A DNA stretch of 64,000 nucleotides from Rallus limicola (taxonomy: Eukaryota > Chordata > Aves > Gruiformes > Rallidae). The position numbers and the translations under genes were made by a program. How positions within the stretch are numbered: position 1 is the stretch's first letter; the number at the start of each line of letters is the position of its first letter. The DNA lies in contig JAKCOZ010000032.1 in assembly GCA_022605955.1 (NCBI GenBank), forward strand, positions 5,208,001 to 5,272,000. The letters run 5' to 3'. Below the pieces are notes generated by a model, which was not told where the DNA came from, ran no database searches, and worked only from the letters and a program-made list of their open reading frames with translations. Below are positions 1 through 12,000 of this stretch, piece after piece.

Positions 1-2988
1 TAAAACCATCAGTAACCCAGCAAGACCATCCTGCATAGTTTACAATTGCACAGGTCTCATGTGTGTGTCCTACGTGTCTCATGTTACTTATGTGTCATAC
101 CTATTGGTTAAAGAAACGCTGTCACTGACATTTGGCAAGGTCTGGGTGACAGCAGGCACCAGAGTGAGAGCATCTCTGAGGGCATGTCACCACAGAGAAA
201 CACAGATGGGGGCTGTCCTGGCCCCATGCACCTCCTCCCTCTCCTCAGGCATGCATCGCTCACAGAGAAAGCCCTGGAATTAACATGGTAGGAGCCCCAG
301 CTAACTTGGGATGAGGACTAGAGCTGGGAAAAGGATGGAGATCTTCTTTCTGCTCATGCTTTCAACTGGGAAAGTTCACTGAGCACCCAGCAAGCCCTTT
401 CTTCAGCTCACAGGGAACTCCTGGCCAGGATGCTGGAGGCACTCACTAGAGCTCGTATGCAGAGGAGAGCACTCTGGGCATGCATTAGCACTTGTAGTGT
501 GGGAAATGATCAGTCCCTGAATCACACATGGGCAGCTGCTTGTTTATCTCCCCAATGGCAGCTGTCCCAGACGGGCTGTGGGCCCCATGGTGCACCCCAT
601 GCTCCGGTATAGGTGCAAATCCCCTTGAGGAGGGGCTGCTGCTGGTAGAGGCAAAGCATCTCAGTGTTCCTCCGGGAAGATTAGATCGGGCTGTCACTTT
701 GAGGAACATTGTGGTTTGAGGATGTCTGGAGGGGGAGGTATCGGTGCTGGAGACAGTTTGCTTGATAACCTGTCAGTCTCGTGGTGATGGGATCTAAGCC
801 GGGCTGGCGGCACTGTCAGTCTGGGAAGGCAAAGATGATGAAGTCCATGGTGCTGTATGATGGGAATGATGTCCCATCAAGCACGCCTCTCCTCCAGCTC
901 CCTTGCCACGATCTGGAGAGGGGGAATAATGTGGTGCTGGGGGGGGTGAATAACAGTGGCTAAATACATCCTGCCCATGCTGGGCTTTAGACAGCACAAA
1001 CATCTTTTCCTAAAGACCACACTTCAGCGGGTCATCTCCTCTGGGTTGAGTCTGTACGCTGGCAGGGTTTAAGTAGCTGTCACTTCTCCCACGCTTAACC
1101 GAAGGGATTTTCTCTCAACTGGAAAAAGAAAAAAGGGGAAAGAAAAAAAACCTAGGAGCCAGAAAATAGGAAGAAAACGAGGAGGAAGCATAACGAGGAG
1201 GAAGCATTTCACAACAGCACTTGAGGAACAAGAGCTGTGAAAAGGCAGAACCAGGGTTGAGCGTAGAGGGAGCTGATTTTTTTTCCTCTCCATCCTTTGG
1301 TTGTTGGTTTTTAATAAAGAAGTCAAACTCGCCCTGTAGATTTCCCATTAGGGGACAATACGCCTTTGTAGAGGGAGCTGCCGAATCAGAACTAATAGCA
1401 CACGCCGCGCCGGGATCCAGGGAAATATCACCGCTAATAAGTTTCTGCCTCGCTCCCTGCGCTGCCGCCCTGTTCGGGGCGGTGAGCCAGCCACTTACAC
1501 TGTGTGTAAGTCTGGAGGATAGGGGGTTATGTGCTTAGCGTGAGCGTCTGCGGTTGTCAGCATCCCTGAAGATGATCCAACTGTTGTCCGAGGGTGTAAG
1601 GATGGAGGGGAGTGTGAGGAGCTGTTTTTTAGCTGGATGCTCTGTCCTGTGGGAGTGGAGGAAGCGTGCTGGGTTCTGTCCGGCATTGCCACAGCAAGGA
1701 GCTTTGGAGTTGGCATTGCTGGAGTGGGAAATGTCCTTCCCGAGTAGGAAAGCCGTGCAGCGTGCTGCGGGCAGGTGTGTGCCAGCGCCGGACAGATGGA
1801 GAAGCAGCCAGGAGCGAGGCACTGCCTCCTCGGGCACCGGGCTCACCGGGCCGTGGCGGTGCTGAGCACGGCCTGATGAACTCGGGACCGCCAACAAAAC
1901 GGCACGGCGGCTGCTCTGGCGTGTGTCCACGCAGCCTGGACCGCAACCCAGCCCAGCCAGGTCTGGCCGCAGGTGGCATGCGGATACATGTTCACCCTCC
2001 CCGTCTCCGTTGCCCTTAACCTGCCCTGATCTCCTGGGTTTGCACGGGGTTGATGACCCCAGCCCAGCTTGAGGAGGGAGGGACATGCAGAGAGCGCCCC
2101 AAACAGCAGGCAATTTCCTCATTACCCTTGGAGGAGACGCGGCAAAGGCTGAGTGATGCAAAGGCTGATTAAAGCCCACCTGCTTCCGGCAACAAGAGCA
2201 GAGGCTGGCAATTTAATTGCAGTACGATGGGCATCGTTGGCACGTGAAATTGCCTCAGATATCAAGTCCAGTGGCAGCAGGAGCAGCTGAGCCGGCAGGT
2301 CCATCAGCAGCCTCCAGGTAGAAAATTTCACCCCGGGAGGTGGCAAAGTCCCTAAGGGGGTTTTAATGTCCTGGTGGCTCAATCCTCCCCTCTGCAGGCA
2401 GTTGGTTGGGCTTGCTTCGTTTGCGGCAGCTTCTTACCATTGTTGAAACAGCATTTAACCCACCCTTCTCCCCAGGGGAGCTTTAAACTGGTCTGACATC
2501 TGTTCTGAGGGATGTCAACTGAAGCTCAGCAGGTCCCTTGGCTGGTCCAGCCTGCTTGGGGGCTTCATGGCTGGCCACTCTCAAGAGGGAGGATGGAGCA
2601 GGTCCAGGCATGATGCTGCTGTGCTTCATGTGGTGTCCAGGTCTTCCAGGGGCTGCAGTGGAGGGAGGTGCACTTCAGAGGATGCTTGGCTGCAGACAGT
2701 GGGTCAGACCTGTTGTGCGCTGCCCAGGATGGTGGGTGATGTGCTACTGTGTGGCTCAGCAAAGTGACAACAGACTTTCCTTAACCCCAGCTGCCTCTGC
2801 AATGGAACGGTGTTCTCAGACCCCTGGTTCCTTACCCATAAGGCCATCTTCCCCACACTGATGCCTCAAGCTGGTCACACCTTGAGATGCAGTTGGCCAG
2901 GAGCATCCCTCCCCGTGCCAGGTTTCTGCAGTTATTTGACTGCTTTGCCTTTTTCCCAACCAGCCTCTCGACCTTCTCTTTGCTTCAG
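1..2988 (+). other. CDH23: CDH23 intron upstream of w1 (partial)
   Basis: No exon, RNA gene or transposon recognised. An A/T-rich part at about 1120-1440 contains purine runs and several ATTA/TAAT homeobox-type motifs, and may be a conserved regulatory piece. Reading frames here look random. Confidence 0.75.
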
Positions 2989-3061
2989 GATGAAAACGAC
3001 AACCCCCCAACATTCAGCAAGCCCTCCTATGTTATAACCATCATGGAGGACATCATGGCAG
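2989..3061 (+). CDS. CDH23: CDH23 exon w1: EC6/EC7 linker and start of EC7
   Basis: Acceptor tgcttcag, donor gtatgg, leaves phase 1. Opens with the calcium linker DENDNPPTF and runs into the first strands of EC7, with the MED (XEX-type) calcium motif. It is the first exon visible; the preceding exon is outside the window. Confidence 0.92.
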
Positions 3062-6000
3062 GTATGGATCACAGCCCTGCTCCTTCTCTAGGCTAGCAGA
3101 AGGGTCCTGTGGGGGTATTGCAGCTGGAACGGGGTGGGTGATGGGGTTTTTTGGGGAGGCAAAAGCGAGACACCTGGCAGAGTTTCATAGCTGTGGGATC
3201 TAGTTTGGCCCCGCTGTGCATGAAGGTGAGCGGACCCCTTGCCCAGGTGACCTGCAGGGACAGGGCAGCTGGGGAGAGCCACTCTGGGCTGCTTCATCCT
3301 AGCGCCATTTCTGCCTCCCCCAAAGGAGCCACGGTGCTGTTTCTCAATGCCACGGACATGGACCGGTCCAGGGAGTACGGGCAAGAGTCCATCATCTATT
3401 CCCTGGAGGGCTCCTCACATTTTCGGATCAACGCTCGCTCAGGTGAGCCTCCATACACGCTCTCCCTCTTTTTCTTCCAGCTCTTTCTTCCTTTTTCATA
3501 CTCTCCTTCCCCCATCCTTCCCTTCTCTCCTGTTAAGGAGAAGCATGATTTAAGGGATTGACCAAATTTTTGCCCACCTGCACCCAGTCACCGTGAGAGC
3601 TTTGGCAGGGAACATTGAGGTGGAAGCTCCTAGCTCCTGCTGGGAGTGAAACCCCAGAAAAGGCTTTGGCTGCGAGGGGTTATATTAACTAAGGAGCTGC
3701 TGCCCATCTTCCCTTGCTGGCATTGGGTTTTGGCTCGTTCTGGGCAGAAGGAGCAGGAGGGAAGACAGGCAGCTGCTAAACAGGTTTCCATAGGGAGACA
3801 CAGCGTGAAGCTTGCTCGCCCACAAGCTTGACCCTTCCAAGGTCCATCTATTTGAATCAGAAGAAGGGGGGTGGCCCATTTGTGACGGGCCTTCTCTCTA
3901 GTTCTGGGTGTCCCTTTTTTTTTGTTCATGGGTGCCCCTATTTGCCATACACCATCCCTAACCCCACTCATCTCCTCTGGCTGCAGGAGAAATCACGACG
4001 ACGTCCTTGCTGGACCGGGAAGCTAAATCTGAATACATCCTCATTGTCCGGGCGGTGGACGGAGGTGTGGGCCACCATCAGAAGACAGGCATTGCTATGG
4101 TGAGTATGTGAAGGAGCGATTCCCATCCCCTTGAGCCACCAGCACCGTCCTGGGGCCGGCGCTGGGGAGGTGCCACACCAGGCACTGATGCTTCAGCTCC
4201 CAGCGTTGGCTGTGTGAAGGGATAAAGAGCACACACTGACGGCTGCCCTCTGAGCAGCCCCCGCCGCTGCTCACAACCCTTGCAGAAGGCATGCCTGGGC
4301 TGCACACGCCTCAAAAGTCAGGCTCCCTTCCCCAGCAAGCCGTTCACTTGACCTTCCAGCACTTTCCTTGTCCAGCTCTCCATGTGAAGGTGGTGATGGG
4401 TATCTATTCCACCCTCAGCAGGGCTCCCTTTGTTCATGCCTCTGGAGAAAAGGCTTAGCTGGGGAGCCTGCAGGCACGCTTAGTCGTTCCTGATGACTAC
4501 CATTCACATGCTGCCTGGATCAAGGATTTCCAACCTGTTTGTGATGCCTGCTTCTGGTGGAGGTGCCAGGCTGTTGTGCTGCAGATTAAATCATACCACT
4601 TTGCCTTGCCCTTCACAGATGTCAGGGAGACCCATTGTTTGCAGAGGGGTTTGTAAGAGTCTCTGGAAATACATGGGGGTCAATGGGGTTGCAGGAGAGA
4701 TGTCCCCTGCGTGGGACAGAGAAGTGTCTGTGTGATGCTGAGAAGTATTGTGGTTGTGCTGAGGAGATCTCTAAAACAGTTGTCACCACATCGGGATGTG
4801 TACGATCCGGGTGGCAAACTGGAAGGTCCCTGAGCCTGGGAGGCACGTGCTGGCCTCGGCCAGGTAACGGCATGGCCTGTCAGATGCTGCTGGGTTCCCC
4901 TCTGGGGCTCCAGATGAGATGAGCTTCTCCTAATAGCTTTATCAGAAGGCAAAACAAGGTTTGTGCAGGACAGATTGCAGCTGGGGGGAGGATGCACTCC
5001 TAAAAAGTTAAAGAATATGAAAACTTGGTGAGAAGCGGGTGGATGGTTAAGTTTGTCCACTGTCATTAGCAAGGATACAGACCCAGGGCTCAAAGCTGTC
5101 CCCTATAATCATTTTAGGTCTGGGAATAAGGCTCTGCTCAGGGGCTTTGCAAGGTGCTCTGGTGACAGACAACCACCTGGGGTGCCTCGGAATAGAGGTG
5201 GGTCACCAACCTTCCCTAGGGACCACTTGTGCAGGGGGCACGTCCTTGGAGACCGTGGTGTCCAGATTTGCCTCTTCTACCACAGGGTGGCACCAGCAAC
5301 TCAGTTACTTGGGGACAGAAGAGAAGCCTCTCTGAGACACCCTGCATGGGGTTGATGAGAATCTGGGGCTCCCTCTTGGCCCCCTCCTCCCCCATTTCCC
5401 TTGAACTGCAGCTCTTCCCCTCAGGCACCCCTATAGACTCACAAGTGGGACTGAAAGGGGTGATCTGGCGAGGTGAGAGACTCCCAGACATCAGGATGCA
5501 TCCCACAGGCACGCCACTGTCACTTTAGGTGTCATTTCTCACGCTGAAAGGGAAGATAGGTAACACTTCAGAGCACTCTTGTCTTTGAACCTCCCACCCC
5601 CGTTCCCATACCCTCTCCTGGTTTCTCATTTATTCTTTCTATTTTTCTCGCTTTTAACCAGTCACTCGGGTTTTTTCCTTCCTGTCCTTCCATGCTCCCC
5701 CACCACTGCCACCCATTTGCATCCCTCCTCGTGTGCCTGCGGCTGCTTTAACTGCAAGGTAATAAATGCACCAGAGCCAAACCCAGGTCAGATACACCAC
5801 AGGTTGTCTGTGAAGATGGAGGATGTTGTTCTTCTGTGGGTTTTCCCTCCGGAGGGTGAACGTGCGTTGGGTACCCGGTGGTGCCGTGCATCCGAGGAGG
5901 CGCATCGCCCTGCCCCAGGATCTGGCACCAGCGGTTCGGTACGTGCAACGTGGCCCATCTGTTCTCTCACAGGTGAACATCACGCTGCTGGACATCAACG

Positions 6001-9000
6001 ACAACTACCCCACGTGGAAGGATGAGCCATACTTCATCAACCTGGTGGAGATGACCCCTCCGAACTCAGACGTCACCACGGTACGTGGGAGGGAAGGCAG
6101 CGGATGTTGGGCTGTGAAAGCCTTTTCTCTTTCACCCAGTGAGGTTGTCAGCTGCTTGGCTGGAGCGGGGAGTTTATCACCTCCTAACCTGCATCATCTC
6201 CAGCCAAGCACCATCTCACAGAGCTCCATTTCAAAGGTTACTCCTAAGCCTTGCCTCTGCCCATGCCAGGTGTTTCTCCTCTCTTCTGCTGGGATTTTTT
6301 TTTTTTCTCCCTCTCCAAATTGTGTGGGTTTTAGCCAAATTCTCCTTTTCTTTGCTTCCCCTGCGACCTCCTTCAAGGACCTCTCTGAAAGACATTGATT
6401 TACAGCCTTTCAAGTCCCTCTGGTGAAATAAAAGAGAAGGAGAGAGGGAGCCTTATATACTCCATCACACCAGGAGAGAAATGACGGGCACGGAACAGAA
6501 AATAAACGAGGGAAAAGCAAAGAGAATCCACAAAATCATAGAAGGGGGGAAGGCTGCGAAAGAAAAAGGGAGCTGGGGGGGAGAGGGGGGAATTGAGTGA
6601 AAGGTCTGGCATTGCCAGAGCCACTGTGGTTTTCTCTCTTCTGCGTGGCACCAGCCCCGCTGCTCGGCGCCTGCTTGAAGTCATCTTGCCTTTGACATCC
6701 CAATTAGTTGCCGGGAAAATAATTATTGTGTCAGCGATAGGATGTAAATTCAGCTGCGAGACAAGCAGCGGGAGCCGGGGATGTTACCAGCCTAATGAAG
6801 CTGGGTGGGTTGTTGGGTTTGTGGGGTGGTTGTTGTTGGTTTTTTTTTAATGTAAATGTCCCCTGTAATTAAAAATGTCCCGGGGAGAACAATAAAGCAC
6901 GAAAATGCCCGGAGTGGGGGAGAACTCGCTGGTGAGTTATTTCCAGCGTTCCCGATGCGGCAGCACAAGTTCCTCGGTGCATTTCCCTGTCCCATTCATT
7001 TTGTCTTTCTGGAGGGTGCTTGTTTTCTAGCTGGTTTGCTTTAAAAAGAGACAGAGAAAAGCCCGTTTGACTGCCGCGTGCTTGCGCCTCTCTTGCCGTG
7101 CCATTACCTCCCAGGCCAATAGCCCTGAGATTTAACACTGCAGTAGAGGTCTCGAGGGTACAAAATCCCTACCACTGTCATGAAAATATAGAGTCGTGGA
7201 AGGGAAGGAGAACTTCTTGCTGCTGCTGGTACAGGAGAAGCTGTCATGGGAGCTCAGCCTCGTTATTAGACACTGGTGACTCTACATGGGGACCCACTGC
7301 GGGAGTTAATTCCCGTCCCCCTGCGTTAAGTCTTTACTGTTTTCTCCATGGCAGGTGGTGGCTGTTGACCCAGACCTGGGGGAAAACGGCACTGTGGTGT
7401 ACAGCATCCGACCCCCCAACAAGTTCTACAGCCTCAACAGCACCACAGGCAAGATCCGCACCACAGGGGTCCTGCTTGACCGGGAGAACCCCAACGCCCA
7501 GGAGGCTCAGCTCATGCGGAGGATTGTGGTGTCGGTCACTGACTGTAAGCCCTGTTTTCATCCTTCTCCTCTGTGCCCCGGTGGTTGGTCTTGTCATGCT
7601 GTAGCTAGAAATCGCTGGGGCTCAGGTTGTGCAAGCGCTGCCTTCCTCTTCCTCCCCTTCCCCTTCCCCTCTGGGTTTTCACGTGCTGAGCTGAACTTTT
7701 CTCGGCCTGATCTTTCCTTTATGATGAAATCCCTTTCTTCCCTTGGTTTGCATGTAAGTGCCAAAGGTGGTTTGGGGGTTAAAAAGATGAGAGGAGGTTA
7801 AACCCAGCTGCTAAAGCAAACCTGATCCCCTGGGAGGCAGAAACTCCCCCGCTTCTCAGCCTGGCTCCATCCATCCTTAGTATTTCTAATTGAGCAGGTT
7901 GGGGGAAAGCACCTTTTTCTCTGGAAATAACATCTCAAGGAAACCTTTTTTAGGAAGAAAACCAAAACGCAGAGAGAGATAAAGATGATTTTCTGAGCCA
8001 GCAGGCACGTGCTACCTTAACTCTGCCCCTTTCTGGTTTTGCATCACTGCTGTGCCATGCTAAGCCCACCATCCTATCCAGCCTGCCAGAAGAACCGGCA
8101 TAAGGATAGGCTGGTGTTGCTCTTGTCTTTTAGCTGCATGCACAGGTAGCTGTTCATCAGTCTTTCACAGAATCACAGAATTGTAGGGGTTGGAAGGGAC
8201 CTGCAGAGATCATTAGGTCCACCCCCCCTGCCAAAGCAGGGTCCCTAGGACAGGTCACACAGGTTGGTGTCCCGACAGGTCTGGAATATCTCCAGAGAAG
8301 GAGACTCAACACCCCCCTGGGCAGCCTGTCCCAGGGCTCCCTCACCCTCACTGGGGAAAAGTTCTTCCCCATGTTGCTGCAGAACTTTCTGTGCTCCAAC
8401 TTGCAGCCATTGCCCCTTGTCCTGTCCCCACAGACCATAGAAAAGAGACTGGCTATCTTGTGTGCCTGCTGCTAGGGAGAGTTTTCCACTGTCTGGGGAC
8501 TATGCTATTAGTCCAATTAGAAGGGTTAATGCCGCAAGGGAGCAGCCTCATCCTGCATGACTACCTGTATAGGCAGGGAGGGCTCCTTTTGGGGCCAAAG
8601 GGTTGGAAACGGCTGAAAGTGTCAACCTTGAAACCCTGTTGCTGTCTTCTGCAGGCGGGAGGCCACCCCTGCGAGCTACCAGCAGCGCCACGGTTTTTGT
8701 CAACCTGCTGGACCTGAATGACAACGACCCCACTTTCCAAAACCTGCCCTTCGCTGCTGAGATCGCCGAGGGCCTCCCCGCGGGCTCCTCGGTCTTCCAG
8801 GTGAGCGTGCCCCAGCACCACCGTGCCCTGCTCTGGGAGCTGCCATCACTCCTGCAAAGCGGGCTGGCAGTGCATCCCCCTCTCCGTCCTCTTCATCCTC
8901 TCATAATGCACCTGGGAGGTGATGCAGAAGAGGCTACAGCATCCCACCCCACGTGCAAGATGGGGGTTGCTCCGAGACCCCTTTGTTTCAGCCTGGCACC

Positions 9001-12000
9001 CCTGGGGGCAAAGAAACACTCAGGGTTTATGTGCTGTGTTTTTCATTGTCAGGAGATGACCAGAATCCCCCGTGCTCACCCCTTCCCTCCGTTTTCCCTG
9101 CCAGGTAGTGGCCATTGACCTGGACGAGGGTCCGAACGGGCAGGTGACGTACCGCATGCAGGTGGGGATGCCCCGCATGGATTTCCTCATCAACAGCACC
9201 AGCGGGCTGGTAACCTCCACCACCGTGCTGGACAGGGAGAGGATTGCTGAGTACTACCTGCGGGTGGTGGCCAGTGACGCCGGCGTGCCCTCCAAGAGCT
9301 CCACCAGCACCCTCACTGTCAAAGGTGGGTGTGCTGATATCATTTCTGAGCCCTTCCCAGCTGCAGAAACCCCTCTTGTTGGTCCCAAAAGGATGGGTGA
9401 CATGACACCTGCGAGGAAGACATGGTTTATGTAGGAGACATGCTGAAGCTCTTATTTTGTGGTCTGTCTTTAATTCAGTGCACTCCAAGGGCTTCCAGCA
9501 TCCTTTCAAACCCAGGGCTCTTCTGGAGCGGGCTTCACATGAGCCTAGTACTGAGGGATCAACCTCATCTAGAAATGAACTGACCCTGGATTCTTCTCAG
9601 GCCTGGGTGTGGAAAAATATGTTTCTGGTCCCATAACTCAGGAGCCCTCTGTCATACACCAGGAAATTCCTAAGCCCCAGATTTTCCTCTGAACAGGGCT
9701 GGAAATGAGCCTGTGACCAGAGTTAGTGTCTGCACCAGTTATGTGGGGTGAGAGCTGTGTGTATTGGAGGCAACCAAAGACAGCCTGCAGCAGTGGGGGC
9801 CGGTCCTTACAGCCGGTCTGCAGGTACCCAGATGGCAGGGAAGAGTGGGCATTCCCTGGGATGCTCAGAGCAGCAGGCAGGCAGTTTGGGGAGCCCAGGG
9901 GATGTCAGTCTGGCATCCGCAGGAAAGGCAGCCCTTGGCAGGGGTACTCAGCTCTGCTCTCCCTTTCAGTTCTGGATGTGAACGATGAGAACCCCACCTT
10001 CTTCCCAGCCATCTACAACGTGTCACTGCCTGAAAACGTGGCCCGGGATTTCAAAGTGGTCCGGCTCAACTGCACGGATGCTGACATTGGGCTGAACGCT
10101 GAGCTCAGCTACTTCATTACAGGTATGAACCCCTTGGATGGGGGCAGGGGGAGGGTGGAATTTGGTTGTGGGCTGCCTCTAGACCTTGGCAAGGCTGTTC
10201 TACATATCCCCGTTGCCTTTTCCAGTCTCCCCAATCTTTGTCTGGTATCACCCTAAGTCAAACAGCTTGGTTCCCTGTCTTGCCAACTTCTCCATCACTA
10301 TTCCTTGTTGAACCCAGGGCAAAGGCTCGCCCCCAAGCATCCCTGCTCTCCTGGATGCAGCCAGGAAAAGCATGAGGATGGATTTAATGCCATTGGGGCA
10401 GCATTTGCTTAACACATGCTTAGGGATGGAAGATTCTCTGGAGTTTTGGGGCGTCTCCTAGCCTGGCACGGAGGTGGCTTTTGGGTGGGCAGGGAGCAGG
10501 TGGGCAGAGATGCTGCATGGGCAGTGCCTGCCTTGTGCTGCGGCTGCAGCACCTGCAGCGGGGAGGCTGGGGAACCCCCTGCCTGCACTTTGACTTGCAA
10601 AAACTGCACATGCAGTGTTTAGCCCTCAGAGAGAGGGCAAAAAATATACACCTCACCGGGGAGTTGTTTCACTCCCAAATAGCAGCCCCATGTTTCGCCT
10701 CTCAGCCCCTCCGGCCTCCCCTGCAAGAGGAAAAGGGGGAGGGTGTTGTCCCACGGGTACCGCAAACCACATGCAAAGTGGCCCCGTTTACTGCCGAAGC
10801 ATTCAGGAAACTTTCTGGCTTTTCCCTACAACCATTGCTCCTCTCCTGCTTTTGCTGCAGAGGAGCTTTGCCTCGGATGAGATACGAGCTTGGCCCCTGC
10901 TCAAAAAAGCCCCTCGCCTTGCTCAAACCCAGCACTGAGCGCTCACCATTTCCACAGCCGAGCTGCCACCGTGCCTGGGCTGCATCCGGGCAGTGGGTAA
11001 CCTTGGTCTTTGTCCTTTGCTGCAGGTGGGAACCAGGATGGTAAATTCAGCGTTGGCTTCAGGGATGGGGTGGTCAGGACAGTCGTGAGCCTGGACAGGG
11101 AGACTGTGGCGTCATACACGCTGATCCTGGAGGCCATCGGTAAGGGTTTGCCGCTGATCCCACGGGACCGTTGCCACGTGGGCTGGTGGCACACATGCCA
11201 AGCTGCCTTGGAAATGCAGCAGAGACACAGCAAGCTTGGAGGGGCTCTGTAAGCCAGAGCCTTTGTTTGGCACTAGCGTTCCCCAACTTTGTGTGTGTTA
11301 ACATGTCCCGGTTCCACCATGGCTTTTGCCAGATAGTAAATTCACCCCTAGGGTTGCTCCAGCCCCCCAGGGCTTTCCCTTTCTCCTGGGGAAAGCAAGA
11401 TCCCCCATTCCTGAGAAGAGGCTGTGTGCTCACTGAGGCAGACCCCCACCCAGAAAAGCCAGCACCAGAGCATCAGTCCCTTAACGCCACGCCAGCCCTT
11501 GGCTCAGTGGCCACCGATTAATGCATAGCCACCTGGCACAGGCAGCAGGTCTGCATGCCAAACGAATCTTGGCCATCATCCCCAGAGCTTTATAATGATG
11601 TGCTTGTTTACAGAAGACTTAGATGTCCTTTTGGATAGGAGAAATGAGTGGCCTGGTCAGAAATCTCAGGCACACAGTATTGCAGGTGCCACGGGGTCTG
11701 CAGAGGGGATGCTGGACACACAGGACCACATCCCAAGTGGTAAAGGGACCATTCTGCCCCTCTGATGGGTACCAGCCTGCCTGCATTTTTCCCAGTCACC
11801 AGGTTCCACCTGGGTGGGTTTAGTGCTAGCTTGCATCAGGCATGTTTGAGAAAACCAAATCCAACCTGTGGTCCCACTGCCTCATCCTTTGTGGCAAAAC
11901 CACAAAGAGCCATGCTGCCATGTCCTTATCTACTAAACATCAGTCCAGGTGCCCTTTGTCTGTGAGCTGAGTCTACAGAAAATTCACTAGAGCCCTGCCT

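Larger units (their letters stand above)
8801..9969 (+). other. CDH23: Introns w6-w7 and w7-w8
   Basis: Two introns around exon w7 (9105-9324). The second contains the 51-bp dispersed repeat copy A. Nothing else recognised. Confidence 0.8.

Noticed and set aside
1535..2179. 214-aa minus-strand frame
   Set aside because: No family resemblance, no splice or start context, intronic GC-rich sequence.
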